Translations under genes and position numbers: made by a program
Assembly: GCA_964517435.1 (NCBI GenBank)
Contig: CAZFEC010000016.1
Span: 1-55,424 of the forward strand
DNA length: 55,424 nt
Source of the DNA: BS150m-G50 sp964517435
GTDB lineage: Bacteria > CAIWAD01 > BS150m-G50
Reading direction: 5' to 3'
Notes under the pieces: generated by a model
Seen by the model: only the letters and a program-made list of their open reading frames with translations
What the model was told of the DNA's origin: nothing
Database searches by the model: none
Part shown: in pieces, positions 24,241 through 32,369 of the stretch
Numbering within the stretch: the stretch's first letter is position 1
How the letters are laid out: each line of letters starts with the position of its first letter

Positions 24241-26478
24241 ATGTTGACGCTTGCCCTGTTTCCACTGCTCCTGCTCCAGCTCTGTCTGCCAACAGCGGTG
24301 TCAGCGACGACGGCATTAACCATCACCGCCCTGCCGGACCAGGAACTGATTCGCCTCGACTGGCCTGCCCAGGCGGGAATTCACGCCTGGCACCTCCACC
24401 GGGACAGCGATCCCTTCTTCACACCCGGTCCGTCGACCTTCCACCGCACGACCACCGACACGCTTTTCTTCGATTCGCTGCGCACCGTTCCGGTGTTCTA
24501 CCGGGTCGAACCGGCGGTTGAGGCCTACTCGCTCAGCGCCGTCCGCCGCGATCTGCTGCTGGACCGGCGCGGCGCGAACCGCGAACTCTTCTCCCAGGTT
24601 CAGGTCGTGGCCGACTCGACCGGAGTCGGGCTGCTCACCACGCTGGCGGATGACCGGCAGGGATCCGTCCCGCAACCGGCGACGCTCTGCTGGCGTTCCG
24701 GTGCTCTGGCCGCTTTCGACGCGTCCGATTCCCTGCGGTTGAACATGACGCTCGACCTGCCGCGGCGGGATCCCGTGACCGGTCTGGACAACGGCCGCCT
24801 TGGCCCCCGGGGCGGATGGGAGGGCTTCTGCTACAACTCTTTTGCCATTGCGGGGGGCTGGAGCCCTCGGGAGGAGGATTCTCTGCTCATCCTCGAGAAG
24901 GAGACACTCCAGGGCGGACAGCCCGCCGCACTTAAACTGGTGATCGATTGCGCGAGCAACACACTGCGCGGCAGCGAGATCCACCGGCCGGAGCGCAGTC
25001 TGATCACGCGTTATCACTACCAGAACTCCGGCGAGCCGCTGCTGCTGAAACGGCGGGAGCAGTTCAGTTTCCGCTCCGACACGCTGCTGCGCATCCAGAT
25101 TACGGATTACGACGACTACGATCTGGCGGCTCCGCCTCTGGCCATCGATCCACTCACCCTGCCGCCCACGCCGCAACCGCACCCCCCGCTTTGCCCGACG
25201 CCCCCTCCGCCCGACGATTACGACGACTGGTCCCCCTGCAGCGCGCTGGCCGCGATGGAGAACATGAACGCCGATCCGCGGGAGGCGACGCTGGACTGCG
25301 CAAACTGTCACGACATGACGCCGCCGGACGGCTTCCTGCTTCTGCACGGTTTCAACAGCAATCCGTCCACCTTCAACCTGGTTCAGAGCTGGCTGGAAGA
25401 GAACTACGACGCCGTCATCTTCAGGCCACACTTTCCCACCGACTTCCGGGCGTCGCAGATGCGCGATTCGCTGGAGTCGCGCCTGGAGCGGCTGGGAACG
25501 ATCGACTGGTACGGTATCGGCCATAGTCTGGGCGGCCTGGTGGGACGGGATCTGCTGCAGAACTGTGACGGGCGACAGCCGCTGCGGGGCTTGATCACGA
25601 TCGGGTCGGCGCACAACGGTGTGGCGCTGGCAGCCAATACGCAGACGGCACGGGGATTGTTTGAGGACCTGCGGGACGATATCGAGGATCTGTTGGATCT
25701 GGATCTGATCGACCTGCTGCTGGGCACTAATCTCAGCGAGACTTTTGCCACAATGGAGGTCTACTTCGATCAGTTGGAGAGTTGCGCTTCCATCGTCGAT
25801 CTGCCGCCGCAATCGGACTACATCCAGCAGCTGCAGTCCGGCAGGGTGACAGAACCGTATGTTTCGCTGGGATGCTACGCTGATTATCATCATCCGATCG
25901 CGGAACTGTACGCCGGATTGACCGTCCAGTTCTCGCCGCCCTATCCGTTCGGCTACCTGGACACCCAGCGCCGCGCCGCCCGCCAGGAATTCATCGCTCT
26001 CTGGGAACAGCTGGTGGCGGTCACCTGGACTTTCCGCTTCATCGATCAGGTCAACGACATCCACTGGGATCTGGTGACGATGAACCAGGACTGGGTGCAA
26101 TACGTGCTGGAAGCGGAGGTGGAGCATCAGCACCCGCTCTACGAGTACCATGAGGACGGCGACTGCTTCTTCTGCCCCAATCCGCCCTTCTGCGGACGGG
26201 AATGGTGCTGCCATGAGCAGCCGCAGGAGCCGGATGGTGCCCGATTCTGGTGTTGCTGGAACTGCGGCGGGGATGTAATCGTCTGTTACCTGGGCGACGT
26301 CACCACGACGATCGAGGTGCCGCACGAGGGAGTGATCACACTGCCGGAACAGACCTGGCACGCCGATGGCGACTCTTCGCTGGTGTGTGTTGAGGGGGTC
26401 AATCACTTCGCCGAGCTGAAGAGCGACTCGGCACTGGCGGCATTTGCAGCCACACTGGCCGGATGGGGTTGGGATTGA
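24241..26478 (+). CDS. Secreted alpha/beta hydrolase (lipase/PGAP1-like) with Cys-rich C-terminus
   Basis: This 745-aa protein has a signal peptide (MLTLALFPLLLLQLCLPTAVSA), a beta-rich N-terminal region and a proline-rich linker (PPTPQPHPPLCPTPPPPDD, near 300-325). An alpha/beta-hydrolase domain follows, with the oxyanion segment LLLHGFNSN and nucleophile S429 in GHSLGG, the lipase-type elbow. The domain resembles PGAP1/triacylglycerol-lipase-like esterases. Just before it lies CANCH (353-357), which matches a c-type haem motif but may be a disulfide or metal site. The C-terminal ~100 residues are rich in Cys (FCPNPPFCGREWCCHE, FWCCWNCGG). There is no NPFNP sorting module. It follows comM by 25 bases with an AAAGGAG ribosome site and may be co-transcribed. 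Substrate is unknown. Confidence 0.85.
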   Translation: MLTLALFPLLLLQLCLPTAVSATTALTITALPDQELIRLDWPAQAGIHAWHLHRDSDPFFTPGPSTFHRTTTDTLFFDSLRTVPVFYRVEPAVEAYSLSAVRRDLLLDRRGANRELFSQVQVVADSTGVGLLTTLADDRQGSVPQPATLCWRSGALAAFDASDSLRLNMTLDLPRRDPVTGLDNGRLGPRGGWEGFCYNSFAIAGGWSPREEDSLLILEKETLQGGQPAALKLVIDCASNTLRGSEIHRPERSLITRYHYQNSGEPLLLKRREQFSFRSDTLLRIQITDYDDYDLAAPPLAIDPLTLPPTPQPHPPLCPTPPPPDDYDDWSPCSALAAMENMNADPREATLDCANCHDMTPPDGFLLLHGFNSNPSTFNLVQSWLEENYDAVIFRPHFPTDFRASQMRDSLESRLERLGTIDWYGIGHSLGGLVGRDLLQNCDGRQPLRGLITIGSAHNGVALAANTQTARGLFEDLRDDIEDLLDLDLIDLLLGTNLSETFATMEVYFDQLESCASIVDLPPQSDYIQQLQSGRVTEPYVSLGCYADYHHPIAELYAGLTVQFSPPYPFGYLDTQRRAARQEFIALWEQLVAVTWTFRFIDQVNDIHWDLVTMNQDWVQYVLEAEVEHQHPLYEYHEDGDCFFCPNPPFCGREWCCHEQPQEPDGARFWCCWNCGGDVIVCYLGDVTTTIEVPHEGVITLPEQTWHADGDSSLVCVEGVNHFAELKSDSALAAFAATLAGWGWD

Positions 26479-26582
26479 TGCGGCAAAACAGGATTGGTAC
26501 TCGCAGGGGCGACCCTGCGACCTCTCACCCGCGAGGAAGGAGTGCGATGTAACATAAAACGCGTACCGATATGGCCGGTTGC

Positions 26583-26799
26583 GGTCTATTCGATACCGCT
26601 GGGATGGGTTTGGTCTACTCGATACCCATAAGTCTGTACGCAGCGACCGCTGCAACAGCTGATGGATTACTCGACGCCTGGACGTTTGTACGCAGCGACC
26701 GCTGCAACGCTGATGGGTTACTCGACGCCTAGACGTTTGTACGCAGCGACCGCTGCAACAGCTGATGGATTACTCGACGCCTAGACGTTTGTACGCAGC
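26583..26799 (-). repeat. Tandem repeat array built on the 3' end of the carbonic-anhydrase-like gene
   Basis: Four copies of a 51-52 bp unit, with the marker TGTACGCAGCG at 26635, 26687, 26738 and 26790, plus a decayed fifth fragment near 26583. The rightmost is the genuine gene end. Copies 2 and 3 repeat its last ~25 coding bases and stop codon almost exactly, with decay increasing with distance. Each added unit carries the palindrome GCAGCGACCGCTGC. The rest of 26479-26582 has only a small CGCAGGG/CCCTGCG hairpin near 26505. Confidence 0.85.
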
Positions 26800-27288
26800 G
26801 GCATAGTCCAGATAGTGTTGGGCGGAAGCGCAGATTCCGTCCACCTCCGCCTGACTGAGTTCCCGCTTGACCCGGGCCGGCACGCCGGCCACCAGCGAAC
26901 GGGGCGGGATGATGCTGTTTTCCAGCACCAGGGCGCCGGCGGCGATCAGACTTTCCCGGCCGATCTGGGCGCCGTCCATCACGGTCGCTTTCATGCCGAT
27001 CAGGCAATGGTCCTCGATGACACAGCCGTGCAGCATCGCCAGGTGGCCGACGGTGACGCCGTCGCCGATGCGCAGGGGGTGGGTCTCGTGCGTGACGTGC
27101 AGCACCGCGCCGTCCTGGATGTTGGTTTCGGCGCCGATACGGATGAAGTTGATATCGCCCCGGATGACGGCGTTGTACCAGACGCTGGCGTGGTCGCCGA
27201 TATGCACGTCGCCGATAATCACGCACTGCTTGACGATAAAGACACCCTCACCGAATTGCGGGGTGCAGCGAAGCTGTTCCAGGTTCAT
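26770..27288 (-). CDS. Gamma-carbonic-anhydrase-like hexapeptide-repeat protein
   Basis: This 172-aa protein is a left-handed beta-helix of the YrdA/PaaY/gamma-carbonic anhydrase group. Hexapeptide repeats run through most of the chain (VIIGDVHIGDHASVWYNAVI, ETNIQDGAVLH, VTVGHLAMLHGC). The three histidines expected to bind zinc are present, one in HETHP and two in GHLAMLHGC. The C-terminal helix is normal (SLVAGVPARVKRELS). Length is typical, and the start at 27288 follows GAGGAAA. Members are trimers that may hydrate CO2, but many have no proven activity, so the substrate is open. It stands alone, 163 bp downstream of the kinase gene. Its last codons and stop codon are tandemly repeated behind it. 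Confidence 0.92.
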   Translation of the reverse strand: MNLEQLRCTPQFGEGVFIVKQCVIIGDVHIGDHASVWYNAVIRGDINFIRIGAETNIQDGAVLHVTHETHPLRIGDGVTVGHLAMLHGCVIEDHCLIGMKATVMDGAQIGRESLIAAGALVLENSIIPPRSLVAGVPARVKRELSQAEVDGICASAQHYLDYAAAYKRLGVE

Positions 27289-27451
27289 GTTTCCTCGCTT
27301 TCATACCGATGCTCGAAGCACTACATCCCGGTCCAGATGTCCATAGATGTATCGGTTACTGGTATTGCTGCAGACAATTCCGAGGAATTCTGACATTGAT
27401 TTGAAGCAATACCAAGGATTTCAGGACGAGCAGCGCTCTGACCACGGCGAT

Positions 27452-28618
27452 TCATCGCTTTTGCAGCGGCAGGTGGATCCGTATTATCGTTCCCTGGCGC
27501 GCCTTGGACTCCTTGAGGAAGATCCGGCCGCCGTGGTAGTTCTCCACGATACGGCGGGCGAGGCTCAAACCTAGACCCCATCCCCGTTTGCGGGTGGAGA
27601 AGCCGGGACGGAAGATCTCCTTGCGGATGCCGGGATCGATCCCGCACCCGGTATCCTGTACATCGACCAGCACCCGCTTGCCGTGGCTGTCCATTTTCAC
27701 GGAGACCTTGATGTCGCCGGTGGCGGTCTGAATCGAATCGAGCGAATTCTTAAGGAGGTTCTCCAGCACCCACTCGATCAGGAAGGCGTTGATGCGGAGG
27801 ATTACCGGGGCCGGGGGGTAGTCCTCTTCCAGGGTGATGCTGCGCGCCTGCATCGGCAGCCGTTGCCGGAAATAATCGACCACCCGGCCGACCACCGGCA
27901 GCAGATCCTGCTCGTGCAGGTCGACCGCGGAGCCGATTTTCGAGAAGCGGGACACCACCTTCTGCATCCGTTCCAGGTCGTACTGCATGGCCTGGATGGA
28001 TTCTTCGGAGGGGGGTGCGGTTCTCATCAGCTCCACCCACCCCAGCAGCGAGGAGAGCGGCGTGCCCAGCTGGTGGGCCGTCTCTTTGGCCATACCGACC
28101 CAGACCCGGTTCTCCTCGTTGCGCTTGAGATGGGTGAAGAAGATATAGCCCATCAGGATGAAGAGCGCGATCGCCAGCAGTGCGACATACGGGTAGTACT
28201 GCATCTGGCGAATCAGGGGGGAATCGCCGTAATGAAAGATGTCCTGGATGCCGTTGTAGTCGATGGTGATGGGCGGACGTTCCGGGGAGTCCATCGCCAG
28301 CGCCATCTGCCGCAGCCGTTCCAGCGTGGTGGGTGAACGGTCCTGCGCTTCGATGCCGACGTTCTTCCAGAATTTCGGCGTGCCGTCGCTGCTGCTGAGG
28401 ATCAGCGGGAAGTCGATATTGCGCCCGGTTTCCAGCGCTTCACTGGCCTCGTGCATCACCTTGAACTTGTAGTTCTCGACCAGCAGGCGCAGGTTCTGGC
28501 GGCCTTCCTCCCGCAGACGATTGACCAGGTGCTGCGTGTAGAAGGCATAGGTCAACACCAGCACCATGCCGATCAACAGCAGCATCAGCTTGATCGTGAA
28601 AATCCGGCCGGTTCTCAT
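27452..28618 (-). CDS. Membrane sensor histidine kinase (HQLGTPL-type)
   Basis: This 388-aa inner-membrane kinase has two membrane spans (about 10-28 and 143-162) bounding a ~115-residue periplasmic sensor region without recognisable domain. The phospho-acceptor is probably H182 in ETAHQLGTPLSSLLGW, a variant H-box known in Bacteroidota-type kinases. The ATPase domain has an N-box (ENLLKNSLDSI, 286-296), G1 (DTGCGI) and G2 (GWGLGLSLARRIV). No HAMP domain is evident, and no response regulator is adjacent. Its ATG overlaps the stop of the methyltransferase gene (ATGA) and has GAGGAAA inside that gene, so it is translationally coupled to it and probably to the two U32 genes before that. Kinase identity is firm; stimulus and partner are unknown. 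Confidence 0.92.
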   Translation of the reverse strand: MRTGRIFTIKLMLLLIGMVLVLTYAFYTQHLVNRLREEGRQNLRLLVENYKFKVMHEASEALETGRNIDFPLILSSSDGTPKFWKNVGIEAQDRSPTTLERLRQMALAMDSPERPPITIDYNGIQDIFHYGDSPLIRQMQYYPYVALLAIALFILMGYIFFTHLKRNEENRVWVGMAKETAHQLGTPLSSLLGWVELMRTAPPSEESIQAMQYDLERMQKVVSRFSKIGSAVDLHEQDLLPVVGRVVDYFRQRLPMQARSITLEEDYPPAPVILRINAFLIEWVLENLLKNSLDSIQTATGDIKVSVKMDSHGKRVLVDVQDTGCGIDPGIRKEIFRPGFSTRKRGWGLGLSLARRIVENYHGGRIFLKESKARQGTIIRIHLPLQKR

Positions 28619-29412
28619 AGTTTCCTCGCGGTTACCAGCAGACAGCCGCCCCCCGGACCGTCGCTCATCATTTCCAGCGCCATCAGCAGCTGCGAGATCG
28701 GGAAGATAATCAGCCAGTAGACTACCAGCAGCGGCAGCCACCAGCGGGAACGCTTCAGGACGCTGATCGGAAAGCGGAGCATCAACTGCCAGGCCAGTCC
28801 GCCCCAGAAGCGGTAGGTGGGGATGATGACGATATCGCCGAAACCGGCTGTCTGCAGCTTCTCGCGCATCTCACTGTGACGGTAGCCAACCCGTACATGC
28901 TCGCCGACGAAAGCGGTGGCCTCCGCCTCGGTGGCATCCTCCGCCAGCGCCGGCGTGTGCAGCATCAGGGTGCCGCCTGCTTTCAACGCCCGGTGGAAGT
29001 TATGCAGCACCCGCCGGTCGTCTTCGATGTGTTCCAGCACGTCGACATTGAGCAGCAGGTCGAATTCCGCTTCGAAGCGCAGCTCCAGCAGATCGGCCGT
29101 CTCCAGGCGGGGCGGGTACGGCCGGCTGGTCCAGTGTCGCTCCAGCCGGCGCAGGTAGTCATCCTTGAGGTCGACGGCGGTGATCCGCGCCGCGGGAAAC
29201 AGCCGGCGCATGAACCAGGTGTACTGGCCGAAGCCGGTGCCGGCGTCGAGAACGGCGGCGGGTGTACGGCGGGCGGCCAGTCGCCGCAGTTCCCGGCGGA
29301 CATACCAGGAGCGCAGGAAAATCCGGTGCAGCAGGAAACAGAGCAACCGGTAGCCGCCGGGCAGACTTCCCAGCAGGCGCCCTACCCTGTCTTTGATCGG
29401 GTCGTAATCCAT
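28615..29412 (-). CDS. Class I SAM-dependent methyltransferase with C-terminal membrane segment
   Basis: This 265-aa protein has a Rossmann-type methyltransferase domain: motif I is AVLDAGTGFGQYT, the acidic residue after strand 2 is in ITAVDLKDDYL, and motif IV is DLLLNVDVLEHI. The final ~70 residues contain hydrophobic stretches (WWLPLLVVYWLIIFPISQLL), so it is probably membrane-associated. Substrate is unknown; lipid, quinone or small-molecule methylation would all fit. I place the start at 29412, although no clear ribosome site precedes it; the frame extends to 29538 inside the upstream gene's end. Its stop overlaps the kinase start by 4 bases. It follows two U32-family genes in what looks like a four-gene operon. 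Confidence 0.88.
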   Translation of the reverse strand: MDYDPIKDRVGRLLGSLPGGYRLLCFLLHRIFLRSWYVRRELRRLAARRTPAAVLDAGTGFGQYTWFMRRLFPAARITAVDLKDDYLRRLERHWTSRPYPPRLETADLLELRFEAEFDLLLNVDVLEHIEDDRRVLHNFHRALKAGGTLMLHTPALAEDATEAEATAFVGEHVRVGYRHSEMREKLQTAGFGDIVIIPTYRFWGGLAWQLMLRFPISVLKRSRWWLPLLVVYWLIIFPISQLLMALEMMSDGPGGGCLLVTARKL

Positions 29413-29446
29413 GATGGGATAAGTTAGGAGCCGGGCGAGCCTTCCG

Positions 29447-30604
29447 CTACTGTTTTGCACCGGCACCGGCGGGGGGTGGCGGGAACAGGAAAGTACCGGG
29501 GACGATCGCGGGGAGAGTGGCCGCCGTAAACAGCTCACCGGCGCGAACCTTGCGCAGCGTTTGGCCGTCGCAGTCGCGGGGGTCCGTCAGTCGCGCTTGT
29601 CGCGCGGTGCCACCCGGCGGTTGCAGGAGATACTCCCGGCTCAGGTCCAGTTCCGTATCCGCGCGCAGCAGCAGGTAGGCGCTTCCCTCCCGGTGCAGCA
29701 CCCGCGCCAGCGCAGGCGGCGCTGCCTCCCGGGGTGGCACCGGTTCACGCCCCGGCAGGTGATGCAGGGTGAAGGTGATACCGAAGCGCCGCTGAAGGTC
29801 GTCTGTTACCTCCGCCAGATCTTCCGGCGGGGGCGGTTCCCGGTGCAGCTCCATCAGGGACGCGATCAGCGCCGGCTCGACCCGGCGCCAGTCGTAGAGG
29901 AGTCTTATCTCTTCCGGCACCTTGCCGGCCGCCAGCAACGGCACCAGCCAACGCCAGCGGGAGTGATACATCAGTGTGCCGTGCCGCGTCTGGCGCCAGT
30001 GCAGCCGCTCTCCCGGCCGCTGCAATTCCTCCCCCGCCAACCAGCCGCCAGGCGGCAGCTCCGCCCGGCGAAACAGACGTCGCCGCGAGTTCAACATCAG
30101 CAGCGGTCCGCAGGCCAGCATTTCGGCATGTCCCGGCCATCGGCGCGCGACCGCGCGGACCTCGGCGAACGTAGCCTGGTCGGTCAGGTGCATCACCCGG
30201 AGACGCTCGCCGGCCAGATCCGCAAACACCTGCCACCAGGCGGGATGGCTGCCGCCGGTGCCGGGATCCAGCTCCAGGTCGAAGTCTGTCTCCCGCAACA
30301 GGTGGTGGAAGAGGCCGGGGTCCTGTACGCGGATCTGTTTCACTCCCAGCGCCGCCAGCCTGCCGCACAGACGGTCGATGGCGCGGAAATCCTCCGGCAG
30401 CGGCAGGATATCGAGATTGAAGCTGAGCGTGTCCGTCGCCGGTATCGCTTGTATGGCGGTGGCGAGATGTTTAAAACCGCGGTCGGGATCGGGTGACGCC
30501 GCCTGCAACGAAAAGCGGGAGTGCTCCAGGAGCCAGTGGGTGAAGCCGTACGGCACCAGCCGTTCGTAATCACCGGGGGATTGTATGAAGGTCGCCGTGG
30601 TCAT
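29447..30604 (-). CDS. Degenerate U32-family protein (partner of the adjacent U32 protein)
   Basis: This 385-aa protein starts at an ATG overlapping the previous stop (ATGA). The central part follows the U32 TIM-barrel pattern (LGVKQIRVQDPGLFHHLL, RVMHLTDQATF, EMLACGPLLMLNSRRRLF). The Cys residues that bind a 4Fe-4S cluster in active U32 proteins are not present where expected: the segment reads NSRRRLF rather than a Cys-containing form. Pairs of U32 proteins are known, such as UbiU/UbiV in oxygen-independent quinone hydroxylation and the RlhA/TrhP RNA-modifying members. Here one partner retains the signature and the other has lost it, suggesting a structural subunit. The assignment rests on by-eye similarity and the tight coupling. 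The precise pathway is not identifiable. Confidence 0.7.
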   Translation of the reverse strand: MTTATFIQSPGDYERLVPYGFTHWLLEHSRFSLQAASPDPDRGFKHLATAIQAIPATDTLSFNLDILPLPEDFRAIDRLCGRLAALGVKQIRVQDPGLFHHLLRETDFDLELDPGTGGSHPAWWQVFADLAGERLRVMHLTDQATFAEVRAVARRWPGHAEMLACGPLLMLNSRRRLFRRAELPPGGWLAGEELQRPGERLHWRQTRHGTLMYHSRWRWLVPLLAAGKVPEEIRLLYDWRRVEPALIASLMELHREPPPPEDLAEVTDDLQRRFGITFTLHHLPGREPVPPREAAPPALARVLHREGSAYLLLRADTELDLSREYLLQPPGGTARQARLTDPRDCDGQTLRKVRAGELFTAATLPAIVPGTFLFPPPPAGAGAKQ

Positions 30605-31887
30605 CGCGTCTCCCGGCTGCCGGCCGTAGCGGTTGCGGTCGGCGCTTTCCCGGTCCGGATGCGGCGAGCCTGCAGGATGGTGCCGCCGGGCAATTCCGTC
30701 GCCACGCGGAGGACGCTGTTGGGGCGCAGGCGGGTGAGGCGCTCGCCGCGGGGGCCGCTGAGCGCCGTGACGGGCAACGGGTGTGACTCCCGCGCCATCC
30801 CCGGCGCGATGTACTCCAGCTGTTCCAGACGCGAGGTCAGGTCGAAAGGAGCGGCGATCTCGCACCAGCTCCAGCCGTCCCGGTTCGCGATCAGCCGGCC
30901 GATATAGCGGAGAGCCGGCGTCACGACGGCACCGGCGCGGGAAATCGACTCGACGCCGGCACGCCGCAGCAGATGGCCGCGGGTGAATCGGCGATTGCCG
31001 ATCGTCGTCGCTTCCCGTGACAACTGCATCAGCAGTTCCCGGTCAGGTGCCCGACCCTGCTGTCGTTGGGCGGTGATGTGATCCAGCGCCTCCCGGTAGA
31101 GGCGGGTAACGGTGGCGACATAGTGCACCGAACGCATCCGCCCCTCGATTTTGAGACTGTCGACGCCGGAGTCCAGGAGTCGCGGTAACTCCGTCATCAG
31201 GTTCAGTTCACGGCTGCAGAAAAACTGTCCCCGTCCGGCGGCCGCCACTTCGTAATCCCAGCGGCAGGCGTGAGTGCAGCCGCCGCGGTTGGCGTCCCGC
31301 GCGGAGAGATAATTGGAGATTGTGCATTTACCGGACCAGGCGGTGCACATGGCACCGTGCACAAAGACTTCCAGCTCCAGTGGCGTCTTGTCATCAGCGG
31401 GAAACGCGGCGCGCAATTCGCGCAGGTGCCGCAGGGACAACTCCCGCGCCAGTACCACCCGTCGGGCGCCGAGCGACGCCCAGAACCGGAGTGCTGCCCC
31501 GTTCGCCGCCGAAGCCTGCGTGGAGACATGCAGGTGGAGGTCGGTTTCCCGCGCAAGCAGTTGCAGCGCCGCCGGATCGGAAACGATCACCGCGTCTGGA
31601 CTCAGGTGGTTGAGCCGGCCGATCTGCTCGCGCAGCGGCTTCCAGTCGGCGGCGTAGAGGAAGGCGTTCAGAGTGAGATAGGCGCGGCAGCCGGCCGCCT
31701 GCGCTTCCCGCACGCCGGTCTCCAGTTCCGGCCAGCTGAAATTGCCCGCCTGCGCGCGCAGGCCCCAGTCGGGACCGCCGAGGTAGACCGCGTCGGCACC
31801 ATAGGCAACGGCGGTCCGCAGCTTCTCCAGGCTGCCGGCCGGCGCGAGCAGTTCGGGTCGCTTGCAGCTGGATTCCGGGCGCGGGAT
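30601..31887 (-). CDS. Peptidase U32 family protein with apparent non-canonical AUC start
   Basis: This protein of about 428 aa belongs to the U32 (collagenase-like) family; many members are in fact Fe-S proteins that hydroxylate RNA bases or quinone precursors. The N-terminal PELLAPAGS motif, the barrel (AVYLGGPDWGLRAQAGNF) and the signature HGAMCTAWSGKC...CTHACRW with four Cys are all present, and a C-terminal extension follows. The family motif begins well upstream of the first usual start (GTG at 31713), yet no ATG, GTG or TTG lies between it and the stop at about 31890. A perfect AAGGAGG sits 6 bases before an ATC codon at 31885-31887, which I take as the start. A base error (ATG read as ATC) is the alternative. 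It is first of the coupled U32-U32-methyltransferase-kinase run. Confidence 0.82.
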   Translation of the reverse strand: MPRPESSCKRPELLAPAGSLEKLRTAVAYGADAVYLGGPDWGLRAQAGNFSWPELETGVREAQAAGCRAYLTLNAFLYAADWKPLREQIGRLNHLSPDAVIVSDPAALQLLARETDLHLHVSTQASAANGAALRFWASLGARRVVLARELSLRHLRELRAAFPADDKTPLELEVFVHGAMCTAWSGKCTISNYLSARDANRGGCTHACRWDYEVAAAGRGQFFCSRELNLMTELPRLLDSGVDSLKIEGRMRSVHYVATVTRLYREALDHITAQRQQGRAPDRELLMQLSREATTIGNRRFTRGHLLRRAGVESISRAGAVVTPALRYIGRLIANRDGWSWCEIAAPFDLTSRLEQLEYIAPGMARESHPLPVTALSGPRGERLTRLRPNSVLRVATELPGGTILQARRIRTGKAPTATATAGSRETR

Positions 31888-31904
31888 GCGTTACCTCCTT
31901 GTCA

Positions 31905-31940
31905 GGGGAAAAGAGAGAGGGAGAGGCGGCAACCTCTCCC
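31905..31940 (-). terminator. Rho-independent terminator after panD
   Basis: Perfect 8-bp arms GGGAGAGG/CCTCTCCC with a 6-base loop are followed on the minus strand by TCTCTCTTTTCCCC. It separates panD from the U32 gene. Confidence 0.75.
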
Positions 31941-31977
31941 TTTAATTCGCTTCAGAGACCTGACGGCGGCACCGCGG

Positions 31978-32346
31978 TCAGGGAGCTGGATCGTAGTTCA
32001 GTTCCTCGCTGATGCTGTTGTCGTTCTCCATCATCAGTACGCGGGGGTGGTATTCCTCCCCCTCCTCTACCAGCCCGAAGGTCATGATGACCAGCCGGTC
32101 GCCCACGGCGCAGAGACGGGCCGCGCCGCCGTTGGCGCCCACTTCGCGCGAGCCGCGCGGTGCGGGGATGGCGTAGGTCTCCATCCGTTTGCCGTTGGTC
32201 ATGTTGCCGATCAGGACTTTTTCGTATCGCCTGATACCGGCGCGGTCCATGATATCTTCATCCAGCGACAGCGATCCGTGGTAGTCGAGGTTGGCCACGG
32301 TAACAGTCGCCTTGTGAAGCTTGGCACGCAGAACCTGTATTTGCAT
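31978..32346 (-). CDS. panD: Aspartate 1-decarboxylase
   Basis: This 122-aa cytoplasmic enzyme makes beta-alanine from aspartate for pantothenate and coenzyme A synthesis. The self-cleavage site Y22-H23-G24-S25 is intact; cleavage between Gly and Ser creates the pyruvoyl cofactor. The N-terminus (MQIQVLRAKLHKATVT) and the NGAAARL-type segment (here NGGAARLCAVGD) are typical, and the length is standard. It lies 23 bases downstream of lepB and is followed by a strong terminator, so it probably ends the transcription unit that starts at or before lepB. No other pantothenate genes are in the window. Confidence 0.96.
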   Translation of the reverse strand: MQIQVLRAKLHKATVTVANLDYHGSLSLDEDIMDRAGIRRYEKVLIGNMTNGKRMETYAIPAPRGSREVGANGGAARLCAVGDRLVIMTFGLVEEGEEYHPRVLMMENDNSISEELNYDPAP

Positions 32347-32369
32347 CGCGTAACTCCGAAACTAGCGCC

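Noticed and set aside
24316..26655. 779-aa open frame on the minus strand opposite the hydrolase
   Set aside because: The plus-strand frame has a signal peptide and a GHSLGG motif; the antisense translation is Arg/Gln/Val-rich without domains.
30601..31713. U32 protein beginning at GTG 31713
   Set aside because: This would delete the conserved PELLAPAGS and first barrel elements that are encoded in frame upstream.
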